Source: Saccharicrinis aurantiacus (GTDB taxonomy: Bacteria; Bacteroidota; Bacteroidia; Bacteroidales; Marinilabiliaceae). From it: 64,000 nucleotides of DNA. A model generated the notes under the pieces. That model saw nothing but the letters and a program-made list of their open reading frames with translations, searched no databases and was not told the DNA's origin. Positions 44,419 to 53,791 of this stretch are shown in pieces; position 1 is the first letter of the stretch, and each line of letters begins with the position of its first letter. The translations under genes and the position numbers were made by a program. The stretch covers positions 1 through 64,000 of the forward strand of contig NZ_LYBV02000022.1 of NCBI RefSeq assembly GCF_001660705.2, given 5' to 3'.

Positions 44419-44669
44419 CGTTCTCAATTTTATCGTTTTCAAAGAAATTAGTAGTAATGAGTTCTAATTTTCTGTACTCACAACTAGGTAAAATTTATAT
44501 ATGCGTTAAATTGACTTTTTCTGCGCGCTTGAAAAGCAATTTAATAAGTTCGATAGTAGAACCCTGAAATAATATTTTTGTTTAATCTTTTTTATAAAAA
44601 CATAAACAAGATATTCGATATACATCTATAAAGCCCTGTATTTATTGGCATAAACGCATTTATTTTTTT
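44419..44669. other. Intergenic region between FAS1 and yicC
   Basis: AT-rich and without an ORF or clear structure; it separates divergently transcribed genes. Confidence 0.45.
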
Positions 44670-44701
44670 TTGAATATTTTTACTTTAAAAGGTTACCTTT
44701 G
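44670..44701 (+). promoter_or_regulatory. Promoter of the yicC-gmk-nadD operon
   Basis: TTG (44670-44672), a 21-base spacer and TACCTTTG (44694-44701) fit the Bacteroidota consensus, giving a leader of about 20 nt before yicC. Confidence 0.6.
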
Positions 44702-44727
44702 TGCGATAAATTAGAAATTATAGGAAT

Positions 44728-45603
44728 ATGATAAAGTCGATGACAGGGTTTGGTAAAGCCATTTGTGAATTACCAGATAAAAAGATTAGCATTGAAATAA
44801 AATCTTTAAATAGTAAGCAGTTAGATGTAAACATGCGCTTACCAAACCTATACCGTCAAAAGGATTTAGTATTACGTAATGAACTATCGAGCCAAATAGG
44901 AAGAGGAAAAGTAGATGTTGGTTTTTATATAGATTTTCATGGGTCTGAGAAAAATGCAATAATAAATGCGCCAGTTATTGAAAATTACTATAATCAAATT
45001 AAACCTATTTCAGATAAACTAGGATTGAGCGATAACGCTGATATCTTAAAAACAATAATGCCTTTACCCGATACGGTTAAAATTGAACAGAATGAATTGG
45101 ATGAAGAAGAGTGGAAGTTAATTTTCACCTCTTTTAAAGAAGCTCTTTCTAATATCAACGAATTTAGAGCCCAAGAGGGTGAAGTTTTAAAAATTGATAT
45201 TATTGAACGAATTGAAAATATACGTTCATTAATGCTTCAAATAGAGCCTTATGAGACGGAGCGCATTGAAAAAGTCCGCACTCGCATTTTAGATCAACTA
45301 AACGAACTCAAAGATAAAATTACCATCGATCAAAATAGATTTGAGCAAGAGATGATCTATTATCTTGAAAAGTTAGATGTAACAGAAGAGAAAGTGCGTT
45401 TAACAAATCATCTTGATTATTTTACTGAAACAGTTGAGAAGGAAGAACTAGTGGGTAAAAAACTCGGATTTATTGCTCAAGAAATTGGAAGAGAAATAAA
45501 CACCATGGGTTCTAAAGCCAATCATGCTGAAATTCAGAAATTAGTAATTCAGATGAAAGATGAGTTGGAAAAAATTAAGGAACAGAATTTAAATATTCTA
45601 TAA
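44728..45603 (+). CDS. yicC: YicC/YloC family endoribonuclease
   Basis: A 291-residue protein starting MIKSMTGFGKA, the diagnostic YicC opening. The conserved C-terminal DUF1732 segment reads DVTEEKVRLTNHLDYF then GKKLGFIAQEIGREINTMGSKANHAEIQ. YicC-family proteins are RNases that act on small RNAs in E. coli. First gene of an operon with gmk (24-base gap) and nadD; the yicC-gmk pairing is widespread. Confidence 0.95.
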   Translation: MIKSMTGFGKAICELPDKKISIEIKSLNSKQLDVNMRLPNLYRQKDLVLRNELSSQIGRGKVDVGFYIDFHGSEKNAIINAPVIENYYNQIKPISDKLGLSDNADILKTIMPLPDTVKIEQNELDEEEWKLIFTSFKEALSNINEFRAQEGEVLKIDIIERIENIRSLMLQIEPYETERIEKVRTRILDQLNELKDKITIDQNRFEQEMIYYLEKLDVTEEKVRLTNHLDYFTETVEKEELVGKKLGFIAQEIGREINTMGSKANHAEIQKLVIQMKDELEKIKEQNLNIL

Positions 45604-45627
45604 CTCACCAAATATTTAGCACACTAC

Positions 45628-46197
45628 ATGAGAAAAGGAAAATTAATTATATTTTCTGCTCCATCAGGATCAGGTAAAACTACAATTGTAAAACGTTTAC
45701 TTGATAAAGATTTTAAAATGGAGTTTTCTATTTCGGCCACTACTAGAAAGCCTAGAGGAGAAGAAAAACATGGTAAAGATTATTACTTTTTAAGCCCAGA
45801 TGAATTTAGAACTAAAGTAAAAGCAAATGAGCTTTTAGAATGGGAAGAAGTATATACCGATAAATACTATGGTACTTTAAAAAGTGAAGTTGAGCGCATA
45901 ACTAACAAGGGCTGTAACATTGTTTTTGATTTAGATGTTGTTGGCGGGCTTAATCTTAAAAAAATGTATGGCAATGAGGCTTTAGCCATTTTTATACAGC
46001 CACCATCAATACAAGAACTTAAATGCAGATTAGAAGGTAGAGCTACTGATTCTCCAGAAGTTATTCAACAGCGCCTTGATAAGGCTGAAGAAGAACTAAC
46101 TTATGCATCGGGCTTTGATCATATTGTAATTAATAATGATTTAGAAAGTGCTGTTTTAGAAACGGAGCAATTACTTACTAAGTTTATAAATGACTAA
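45628..46197 (+). CDS. gmk: Guanylate kinase
   Basis: Phosphorylates GMP and dGMP with ATP. 189 residues. P-loop APSGSGKTTIV at the N-terminus, GMP-binding SATTRKPRGEEKHGKDYYF, and EWEEVYTDKYYGT; the lid region follows IQPPSIQELKCRLEGR. The nadD start codon overlaps its last codons, indicating coupling. Confidence 0.97.
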   Translation: MRKGKLIIFSAPSGSGKTTIVKRLLDKDFKMEFSISATTRKPRGEEKHGKDYYFLSPDEFRTKVKANELLEWEEVYTDKYYGTLKSEVERITNKGCNIVFDLDVVGGLNLKKMYGNEALAIFIQPPSIQELKCRLEGRATDSPEVIQQRLDKAEEELTYASGFDHIVINNDLESAVLETEQLLTKFIND

Positions 46198-46777
46198 AAT
46201 GAATAATATTGGCCTCTTTTTTGGCTCGTTTAATCCTGTTCATATTGGGCACTTAGCCTTAGCAAATTATATTGTTGAGAATAGTAATTTAAACGAAATT
46301 TGGTTTGTGGTTAGTCCGCAAAACCCATTTAAAAAGAGTAACGATTTAATTGATACAAAGCACCGCATTACTATGTTGGAGCTTTGTGTCAATAATTATT
46401 CTAAGTTTAAGGTTAGCGCTATAGAACAAGAACTTCCTTCTCCATCATACTCCTACGTTACTTTGCGCGAATTGCGTAAACTACATCCTGCAAATAATTT
46501 CTCAATAATCATGGGATCAGATAATCTGGAGTTATTGATGAAGTGGAAGAATATAGATGAGATTATTAAGAACCACAAAATAATTGTTTACCCACGACCA
46601 GGATATCCTATCATAAATCACGACGATGTTCCTAACCTTGATATTGTTGAAGCGCCAGTTTTCAATATTGATTCTACCAGAATAAGAAAAGGCATTTTAG
46701 AAGGAAAAAACTACAGTTTTTTGGTACCCATAAATGCCTATTCATATATCACTAAAAATAATCTGTATAGTAATTAA
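46190..46777 (+). CDS. nadD: Nicotinate-nucleotide adenylyltransferase
   Basis: Adenylates nicotinate mononucleotide to deamido-NAD in NAD synthesis. 195 residues. Nucleotidyltransferase motif GSFNPVHIGHLALA with the HxGH active site, VSPQNPFKKSN, and the C-terminal STRIRKGIL (ISSTxIR type). The first Met overlaps gmk by 8 bases; an alternative Met three codons later (46199) is equally possible. Its stop overlaps the convergent DUF4202 gene by 4 bases. Confidence 0.96.
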   Translation: MTKMNNIGLFFGSFNPVHIGHLALANYIVENSNLNEIWFVVSPQNPFKKSNDLIDTKHRITMLELCVNNYSKFKVSAIEQELPSPSYSYVTLRELRKLHPANNFSIIMGSDNLELLMKWKNIDEIIKNHKIIVYPRPGYPIINHDDVPNLDIVEAPVFNIDSTRIRKGILEGKNYSFLVPINAYSYITKNNLYSN

Positions 46778-47370
46778 CTAACAGCTTCTAATATCAATTT
46801 TTTTACACTTTCTTCAAAATTAATACCCAAGGCCGCCTCGTGCCCTTTATCACTCATTTTCAACCAAGTACTTAAGATAATTCGCTTCAGTTTATCGGTA
46901 TTTTCTTTATGCTGTTCAATAAAATCATTAATGTAATACTTTAAAAACACCAAACAAACTACATCTTCAAGTAACTGACTATTGCTATCTGATTGCAGAT
47001 TCTTTTTCTCAATCATTGAAGATATTTGCAATTGCGACTCTTGACTATATCCAATTTTGTTTAAGATTTCTGCTGATTTTTTAGCCTGATATGTATAAAG
47101 AAAAGTCCTCCAGGCATGATAACCCTTCCTATCCATAGGGTAAGAATTACGTGGTATTTCCCATCTAAATAGATGCTGACATCTCGCTGCCAGATATACT
47201 TCTTCGCTAGCCTCTGAATTAAATGCCTTTAACTCTTTAACCATGCGCAGTGCGTATAAATACTCCTTCGGATATATTTCGCCATCTAGTTTTACTTTAT
47301 CCTTATCGCCTTTATAGGCCTCATCAATCAATTGTATTGCTTTGTTATATTTATCTGAGAAGTTTGTCAT
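46774..47370 (-). CDS. DUF4202 family protein
   Basis: A 198-residue soluble helical protein. The family's highly conserved stretch ARCQHLFRWEIPRNSYPMDRKGYHAWRTFLYTYQAKKSAEIL is present, with His, Arg and Trp residues that may bind metal or nucleotide. The family is broadly distributed in bacteria and plants with no proven function. Convergent with nadD. Confidence 0.87.
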   Translation of the reverse strand: MTNFSDKYNKAIQLIDEAYKGDKDKVKLDGEIYPKEYLYALRMVKELKAFNSEASEEVYLAARCQHLFRWEIPRNSYPMDRKGYHAWRTFLYTYQAKKSAEILNKIGYSQESQLQISSMIEKKNLQSDSNSQLLEDVVCLVFLKYYINDFIEQHKENTDKLKRIILSTWLKMSDKGHEAALGINFEESVKKLILEAVS

Positions 47371-47490
47371 ATTATTTTGTTTAATACAGTATACAAGTAA
47401 AAAGCTTTTTAGTTTAAAAAAATCACTTAAAATTTAATTCCTTTATTGAAGGAGGTTATCAAAACTGTAACCCTAAAGACTAATGGGTAT

Positions 47491-47523
47491 AAAAAAAGAG
47501 TTATTTCAACAGAAAATAACTCT
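47491..47523 (-). terminator. Terminator after the S41 protease gene
   Basis: On the minus strand AGAGTTATTT, an eight-base loop and AAATAACTCT are followed by TTTTTTT, 24 bases past the stop codon. Confidence 0.85.
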
Positions 47524-47546
47524 CATCTTTTTAATTTTAATATCTT

Positions 47547-48905
47547 TTACTTTGGCAGAACAATATGCATGTCCTTCTGCAAAGGGTGCGAATTAGGTTT
47601 ATCTATTGTTGTAACATTACGCCCTTTTTGAGTTGATTTTAATAACTCGGCGGTACTCGATTCTTTTGTAATCTCATTAATTGCTACAGCAACCATATTA
47701 TCGTCTAGACTTCCTAATTCTGAGTATGTAAATACATCATCTTGCATTTCAATATCAGGCTTTAGCCCAATGGCGTAATCTATTGAATTATCTACATTCT
47801 CAGCCCGCATAACAATTGGTTGAATAGCCCAACCATGATCACGTTCCTCATCTTCTAATGTTACTGAACCATAATATTTGCCGTGAGTTTGTTCCCCAAT
47901 TTGAATAACATCCATGTATGGCGATAAAGTATACATTACCATTTCACTAGCTGATGCTGTTGAAGGTGTTGTTAACACATACAACCTACTTAAGTCAAGG
48001 TTACTTGCACTCCCTTCAAACCTATCAATGTATACCGTTTCGTCATTAGGGTAATTCTGATCAAAATACTCTTTAAAATATTTGTTGTAATCTGTTCTGA
48101 TAAAAACCTTACCCTCTATATCTGACGGGCCAATCATTGACGCCAAAAGATTTGCAGTGGCTACTGAACCTCCCCCATTATATCTTAAATCCAATATCAG
48201 TTCATCAATACCTGCAGACTTAAAATTAGCGAATAACTGTTCTAAATCCTTATCAGAATTATCGATAAACGAGGTATAAGCTAAATATCCAATTGTTTGA
48301 CCCGTGCGCATTTCAAAGATAGTACTTTTCAATATCGGATTAATACTAATAACTTCAGCAGTTAAGTTTACTTCTTCATTTAGTGTTTGAAGCTCATTAT
48401 CTTCAGTAATTCTTCCAAAACCTAACTGAATTGAATTACTAGAATATAACTCTTGATAGTTATCTGTACTTAGTTCTTCACCATTAATATTTATAATAAC
48501 ATCTCCTCTTTTTAAACCGGCATCAGAAGCAGGAGTATTAGGATAAACAAACTCAACACAAGCAACTACTTTTGTTGAACCTTGCTCCCAAAGGTATGGG
48601 CGTATAGAGTATCCATAATCTTTTTGTACGCCATTAAAATAATCAACTAAACCTTGGTAATCATCGGTGATGAAAGACCATTTATCGATTGATGAGAATA
48701 ATAAGCTATTAAAATATTCTTTAGAATCAGCTTGACTCATTGGGTTTGTTGAGGGCATATCTTCTGTCCAATAATAATATTGGTTCATATAATCGTAAAC
48801 AAACTTATTTATACCCTTGGTTTCTTTACTTATTCCATCTTCCTTTTCGCACGAAAACAGTATAATTGTAAGGATTATTAAAAAGCTAAACTTGTATAAA
48901 TTCAT
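47547..48905 (-). CDS. S41 family C-terminal processing peptidase, lipoprotein
   Basis: A 452-residue lipoprotein (lipobox ILFSCEKEDG). A small N-terminal helical domain (YDYMNQYYYWTEDMP-type, about 30-90) precedes a PDZ domain (about 115-180, NTPASDAGLKRGDVIININGEEL) and the S41 serine protease domain. The catalytic Ser is in TPSTASASEMV and the Lys in GEQTHGKYYGSV; LILDLRYNGGGSV is a family signature. It likely processes or degrades envelope proteins at the periplasmic face. Probably transcribed alone; minus-strand TATATTTG at 48932-48939 is a candidate -7 box. Confidence 0.9.
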   Translation of the reverse strand: MNLYKFSFLIILTIILFSCEKEDGISKETKGINKFVYDYMNQYYYWTEDMPSTNPMSQADSKEYFNSLLFSSIDKWSFITDDYQGLVDYFNGVQKDYGYSIRPYLWEQGSTKVVACVEFVYPNTPASDAGLKRGDVIININGEELSTDNYQELYSSNSIQLGFGRITEDNELQTLNEEVNLTAEVISINPILKSTIFEMRTGQTIGYLAYTSFIDNSDKDLEQLFANFKSAGIDELILDLRYNGGGSVATANLLASMIGPSDIEGKVFIRTDYNKYFKEYFDQNYPNDETVYIDRFEGSASNLDLSRLYVLTTPSTASASEMVMYTLSPYMDVIQIGEQTHGKYYGSVTLEDEERDHGWAIQPIVMRAENVDNSIDYAIGLKPDIEMQDDVFTYSELGSLDDNMVAVAINEITKESSTAELLKSTQKGRNVTTIDKPNSHPLQKDMHIVLPK

Positions 48906-49120
48906 AGTAAAAATTGGATGAGTTAAGTGTGCAAATATAACATTATTACTTAACTTGATTTGTTTAATTGAGCATGTAGCCTTCTATTTGATAATCTCCT
49001 TCATAAATATGTAATATGTATGTGATTGTTGATTATTACTTTATCAAAATAATAAAGGAATTGATTCATTTTTTTATCTTTGATAATAAACTATTCCGTT
49101 TACGAATTAGTAAGAGCCCT

Positions 49121-51121
49121 ATGTTCATAAAAGTTATATTACTTAATATACTAATTGGCTTATTTATTTTCAGCTACCTACCTGGCCAAAATAAAGTTAA
49201 GTTAAGTAATAGTGAATACAACTATCTGAGGAATACAAATATTGAAATACTGGCAGGTTACCAAGCTCCACCAAATAGCTACTATAACGAAGAAGGAAAG
49301 CATGTGGGTATATGTGTTGACTATCTAGAACTTGTTACAGAACAAATAAATATTACATTTTCAAAAAAGAAATTGCAAGATTGGGATACTACAATTAGTT
49401 ATGCAAAAAATCATAAAGATTTTATAATAACGGGAATAGCTAAAACCCCACAGCGCGAAAAATATTTATTATTTACAGAACCTTTTATACGAATGCCAAA
49501 CGTTATTTTAACAAATAACAATTCTGACATTTACACTTTAAAAGATTTACATGGAAAAAGAGTATCCACTGTAAAGAATTATGCAGTAACAGAATTTCTT
49601 CGCAAAAAACACAAAGACCTCATAATTCAAGAAGTCATCACAGACTACGATGGTATAAAAAGACTTATTAATGGCGAAATAGATGCGATGGTGATTAATC
49701 AACTTTCAGCATCCTATATCATAAGTGAGAAGGGGCTAACTAATCTTAGAATTTGTGAAGAAATTGGATATACCAACAAACTATGTATTGCTGTATCTAA
49801 TAAAAACCCGCAGTTATTTCAGATTTTGAGTAAGGTTACTAATTCTATTTCTGATAAAGAAACACAGAAAATCTATTCTAAATGGGCCAATCTAACTCGT
49901 GTAAAATTTTCAAGTAAATTGAGGTATATTATACTTATCATTATTGTAATTATTATTGTAAGCTATATTGGAACTTGGTATTGGCTGAGTAGCATGAAAA
50001 GACTTGTGTTTATTAAAACTCAGGAAATACGCGATTCAGAATCAAAATATCGAGAATTAGTTGAAAATTCTTACGATGCCATTTTTGTACAATACAAGGG
50101 GAAGTTTTTAATGGTGAATAACAAATTTGCTGAACTTTTTGGATATACTAAAGAGCAATTTATAAATGGTGAAATTAAGATAGAGGATATTACTGCTCCT
50201 GATAGTATGCAAATTATTAACGATAGACTTGAAAAAATAGAACGAAAAGAACCTTTATCCTTACAATATAATATTAATGGAATTACTAGTGACCATAAGA
50301 AATTAAACCTTACAATTTCGGTAAGTTACATTCCGCACGAAGATGGAAGTGCAACACAGGGTATTATTCATAATATGACCGAACAATTTAATAAAGAAAA
50401 GGAACTTAGGATAGCAAAAGAAAGAGCCGAGGAAAGTGATTGTTTAAAAAGTGCTTTCTTGGCAAATATGAGTCATGAGATAAGAACACCAATGAACGGA
50501 ATTCTCGGATTTTCTGAAATTCTAAAAAGTTCTGATATTAGTGAAAGTGAAAGAATTCAATTTATAGATATCATTCAGGAAAGTGGAAACCGCATGCTAA
50601 ATACAATAAATGATATTATTGATATTTCAAAAATTCATGCAGGACAAGTTTCCCTTAGTATGAGTGAAATAAATCTTAAAGAAGAAATGAATAGCTTATA
50701 CAATTTCTTTAAGCCCTTGGCTGAAAAGAAAAACATAAAACTTGTACTCGATTACAATTGTTCTGATCCTTTAATTATTACTGATTTAACTAAATTTATC
50801 TCAATTTTATCAAACCTAATTAAAAATGCTATTAATTATTCAAACCAAGGTGAAATAGAAATACACCTTTGTAAGGACGAAAATCAATTGTTAACTTGGG
50901 TAAAGGATACTGGAATTGGTATACCCGAAGATAGATTATCGAATATATTTGAGCGTTTTACCCAAGTTAATGGAAATAATTCTAGGCTGGTTCAAGGGTC
51001 AGGCTTAGGTTTGGCAATAGTTCATTCCTATGTTCACATGCTTGCAGGTAAAATCGAAGTTGAATCAAAACTGGGGGTTGGATCTAAGTTCGTATTTACC
51101 ATTCCATGGAGAACATTCTAG
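49121..51121 (+). CDS. EvgS-like sensor histidine kinase: SBP_bac_3 - TM - PAS - HisKA - HATPase
   Basis: A 666-residue kinase. I chose ATG 49121, since MFIKVILLNILIGLFIF is a signal/anchor; a longer frame starts at 49016. Periplasmic residues about 30-265 form a bacterial type 3 solute-binding domain (IEILAGYQAPPNSYYNEEGKHVGICVDYLELV, LLFTEPFIRMPNVILTN, LKDLHGKRVSTVKNYAVTEFL). After one helix (LIIIVIIIVSYIGTWYWL) come PAS (ENSYDAIFVQYKGKFLMVNNKF), HisKA with the phospho-His in FLANMSHEIRTPMNG, and HATPase with NLIKNAINYS and DTGIGIPEDRL. There is no receiver domain. No response regulator adjoins it. Likely ligand: a small polar molecule; the target is unknown. Confidence 0.9.
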   Translation: MFIKVILLNILIGLFIFSYLPGQNKVKLSNSEYNYLRNTNIEILAGYQAPPNSYYNEEGKHVGICVDYLELVTEQINITFSKKKLQDWDTTISYAKNHKDFIITGIAKTPQREKYLLFTEPFIRMPNVILTNNNSDIYTLKDLHGKRVSTVKNYAVTEFLRKKHKDLIIQEVITDYDGIKRLINGEIDAMVINQLSASYIISEKGLTNLRICEEIGYTNKLCIAVSNKNPQLFQILSKVTNSISDKETQKIYSKWANLTRVKFSSKLRYIILIIIVIIIVSYIGTWYWLSSMKRLVFIKTQEIRDSESKYRELVENSYDAIFVQYKGKFLMVNNKFAELFGYTKEQFINGEIKIEDITAPDSMQIINDRLEKIERKEPLSLQYNINGITSDHKKLNLTISVSYIPHEDGSATQGIIHNMTEQFNKEKELRIAKERAEESDCLKSAFLANMSHEIRTPMNGILGFSEILKSSDISESERIQFIDIIQESGNRMLNTINDIIDISKIHAGQVSLSMSEINLKEEMNSLYNFFKPLAEKKNIKLVLDYNCSDPLIITDLTKFISILSNLIKNAINYSNQGEIEIHLCKDENQLLTWVKDTGIGIPEDRLSNIFERFTQVNGNNSRLVQGSGLGLAIVHSYVHMLAGKIEVESKLGVGSKFVFTIPWRTF

Positions 51122-51126
51122 CAAAT

Positions 51127-53469
51127 TTAAAACTCTAACCTATACGTTAAATATGGATACATCATGGTTAAACCATGTTCAACCACTTTCTGTTGCTCAA
51201 AATCGTAAGCCCAACCAAACATTTCACTTTGCATCAGTACATTTTTAGCTTGAATAGTTATCACATGAGCTACTTTAGATTTATTTATTCGATAATTGAT
51301 ACCTATATCAAGAAACAACTTATTCTCTTCTTGCCACTCAAATGCCTTTGATTCATCTAAAACAACCATTTGTGCTTGGTGCGAAGCCTCCTGATCAGGA
51401 GGAGTAAACCTATTACCTCCCATATAAGTCAGCTTTCCATTTAACCCGATGGTATTATTTCCTTTTACTGCCCACTCTTTACCACCTAATAAATTGAATA
51501 CAAAATTTCGGTTGAATGATGTATTATATTCAACTCTATCACCTCCAATATATTTAGAATCAAAAATAGAACCCGTAAGCATATAGTATAAACCTTCTTT
51601 CATATATCGCTCAAGCGTAATATCAACACCAACATTAGAACCTGTACCTGAATTATTCAGAGGATCGCTAAAGTACATATCCCACTCGTAATTAATTAAT
51701 GATATTGTGCTCCCCTCTACTACAGGCACATCATACAGGTGCTGATAATAGGGTTCGACCTTTAATTTTAGATTACTATTTATTCTATAGTCATACGAGA
51801 ATACAAAATGATGCGCTTTAGTAACGGCTAAATCGGGGTTTAATAAGTCACCATTTGATCCGCTTGCTTCATAAAACCGCAAAGGCTCCAATTTACTGTG
51901 TTTTCCGTACGCCAAGCTAAAGGAGTGCATTGGAATAAATCGCCAAGTACTGCCTAAACGTGGCTCAAAGACCAATTCATTATTTACACCATAATAACTA
52001 GCATGTATTCCAACATTTACGTCCCATGTTGGTTTAATTCTAAATTTCGATTGAGAATACAACTGCATGTATTCTGCGGTTCCATTTTGATCTGTAATTT
52101 CTATTAATCCAGGTTGCTCTTCAGGATTAGGGTTACCTTGTACATCAATATCATACCATTGCGTTGTGTAATTAATTCCCGTTCGATTACTATGTTTATT
52201 ATTGAATTTATGATTTATATATGATGAAATGATCAACTTAGTATTGTCCTCGTAATGATTGGCTAGAGCAACTGAACTTTGATCTGCATTTATTTGATCA
52301 CTCACCATTGTGAATCGATCATAGGTTAACGCAAGCGATGTATTAACATAGCTTTTTGAACCTATATTTATTTTATGATTCATCCCTGTTGCAGCAATAT
52401 CAGAACCGGTATCGTACTTATTATTATCAAAGGTATTTTTCCACTCCATAGGATCACTATCAGGATCAAATGCAACAGAACTTAAACCACCTATACCCCA
52501 TAGTGAGAATTCCCCAGCCTGACTTGTAGGTAAATGCACCTTAAAGCTTAAATCTTGATATGCTGGCAATCCGAAGTTACCATCCATTATATTACCTATT
52601 AAGCCCATTGTAGAATATCGATAGTTAAATAAATAAGATGCTTCGCTACCTTTTTTTAATGGTCCCTCTGAACTGATATCTATTCCCTGTGAGCCCACTT
52701 GGAACGTTGACTCGCGCTTTTGATTATTACCGGTTCTGAATCTCATATCAAAAGCACCAGACATTGCATTACCATATTCCGCAGGAAATGCTCCCGTAAA
52801 GAAATCAGAATTGGCCAACATATTAACACTAAAAACCGTTTCAATACCGCCTCCATTATTTACACCATTCAAATGGTTCGGCGCTGGAATCTCAACTCCC
52901 TCAAGTCGCCATAAAATCCCTTTGGGAGCGTTACCTCTAATAACAATGGCATTATCGTTTACCCCCTCTGCCATTGAAACTCCTGCAAATGAACTAGCCA
53001 AGCGTGCCGGATCATTCCAACCGCCTGCATAACGCATAGCTTCTTCCACTGAAAAAGAACGCGCCGATAAAGTCGCCATAGAGTTTTGAGGTTTGTCCTT
53101 CCGCTCTTCTGGTTTTACAACTATTTCATTCAAGGCATTAAACTGTTCTTTCAGTTTTATATTTAGTACAACTTCTTTAGCGGAGCCAACTACAACCTCC
53201 CTAATTATAGCAGCCTCGTAGCCTAAAAAACTAAATTGTATGTTATGTCTCCCAATGGGTACATTATTAAGTAAGAAATCACCTTCAGGTGAAGTGATTG
53301 TTCCTAAAGTTGGATTTGAATCCAGAATATAAACATTAACTCCTGGCAATGGCTGATGAGAGTCGGCATCGAGCACAGTTCCTTTTATGTTTTGAAATAA
53401 TTGTTGTGCTTCAACTCTTGATAAAAGAGATAAAAAAATAAAGACGATTAGAATTCTTTGATTTCGCAT
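51127..53469 (-). CDS. TonB-dependent receptor with carboxypeptidase-like regulatory domain
   Basis: A 780-residue outer-membrane receptor. Start taken at ATG 53467-53469 (MRNQRILIVFIFLS), which begins a signal peptide; an upstream in-frame Met exists but overlaps a -7 box. An N-terminal CarboxypepD_reg domain (about 30-110, GTVLDADSHQPLPGVNVYIL) is followed by the plug (SFSVEEAMRYAGGWNDPARLASSFAGV, AIVIRGNAPKGILWRLEGVEIP) and a beta barrel ending in LTYRLEF. No SusD-like partner adjoins, so it is more likely a receptor for a metal complex or other small substrate than a polysaccharide SusC. Tandem direct repeats lie upstream (53537-53567). Confidence 0.92.
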   Translation of the reverse strand: MRNQRILIVFIFLSLLSRVEAQQLFQNIKGTVLDADSHQPLPGVNVYILDSNPTLGTITSPEGDFLLNNVPIGRHNIQFSFLGYEAAIIREVVVGSAKEVVLNIKLKEQFNALNEIVVKPEERKDKPQNSMATLSARSFSVEEAMRYAGGWNDPARLASSFAGVSMAEGVNDNAIVIRGNAPKGILWRLEGVEIPAPNHLNGVNNGGGIETVFSVNMLANSDFFTGAFPAEYGNAMSGAFDMRFRTGNNQKRESTFQVGSQGIDISSEGPLKKGSEASYLFNYRYSTMGLIGNIMDGNFGLPAYQDLSFKVHLPTSQAGEFSLWGIGGLSSVAFDPDSDPMEWKNTFDNNKYDTGSDIAATGMNHKINIGSKSYVNTSLALTYDRFTMVSDQINADQSSVALANHYEDNTKLIISSYINHKFNNKHSNRTGINYTTQWYDIDVQGNPNPEEQPGLIEITDQNGTAEYMQLYSQSKFRIKPTWDVNVGIHASYYGVNNELVFEPRLGSTWRFIPMHSFSLAYGKHSKLEPLRFYEASGSNGDLLNPDLAVTKAHHFVFSYDYRINSNLKLKVEPYYQHLYDVPVVEGSTISLINYEWDMYFSDPLNNSGTGSNVGVDITLERYMKEGLYYMLTGSIFDSKYIGGDRVEYNTSFNRNFVFNLLGGKEWAVKGNNTIGLNGKLTYMGGNRFTPPDQEASHQAQMVVLDESKAFEWQEENKLFLDIGINYRINKSKVAHVITIQAKNVLMQSEMFGWAYDFEQQKVVEHGLTMMYPYLTYRLEF

Positions 53470-53493
53470 TAGTATATAATTTAAAGTATTATG

Positions 53494-53501
53494 CAAAAGT
53501 A
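53494..53501 (-). promoter_or_regulatory. -7 box of the TonB receptor gene
   Basis: Minus-strand TACTTTTG fits TAnnTTTG, 25 bases upstream of the chosen start. No TTG at ideal spacing is seen, which is consistent with an activated promoter. Confidence 0.5.
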
Positions 53502-53536
53502 GACGTATAAAGACTTTTAATCGTTCTGAGTTATAG

Positions 53537-53567
53537 TTCGGAACCTTTTTATTGGGTTTCGGAACCT
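53537..53567 (-). promoter_or_regulatory. Tandem direct repeats, candidate LytTR-type operator
   Basis: The sequence TTCGGAACCT occurs at 53537-53546 and again at 53558-53567 (plus strand), 21 bases start to start, so on the same face of the helix. On the minus strand each reads AGGTTCCGAA. A 9-base core (TAGGTTCCG / AAGGTTCCG) with a 12-base gap has the geometry of LytTR-family binding sites. It lies about 35-65 bases upstream of the -7 box of the TonB receptor gene. Confidence 0.5.
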
Positions 53568-53569
53568 AT

Positions 53570-53791
53570 TTTTATTAGAACCTTGTACTTACGAAGGCAA
53601 TTAATATTATAATCATCAAACTTTAAACATTTAAATACCATCGCATGTTTAGGAAAAAGAAAACATGTTATACTAACTATAATTATTATTAGTTTTGGAC
53701 TTGTGAAACTAACAAGTGAATTTATTTTCGCACCACATGGTTTCAATAGCTGAGTCCTTTAAAATTTTATAAACCTCAAAAGTAAAATACA
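53570..53791. other. Intergenic region between TonB receptor and DoxX genes
   Basis: AT-rich. A 65-codon open frame on the minus strand shows no recognisable protein features and is not called a gene. Confidence 0.45.

Noticed and set aside
51127-53469. TonB receptor as a SusC of a polysaccharide locus
   Set aside because: No SusD-like gene lies on either side, and at 780 residues it is shorter than typical SusC proteins (about 1000).
53549-53746. 65-codon minus-strand ORF upstream of the TonB receptor
   Set aside because: It lies over the direct repeats and AT-rich promoter region and has no recognisable start context or domain.
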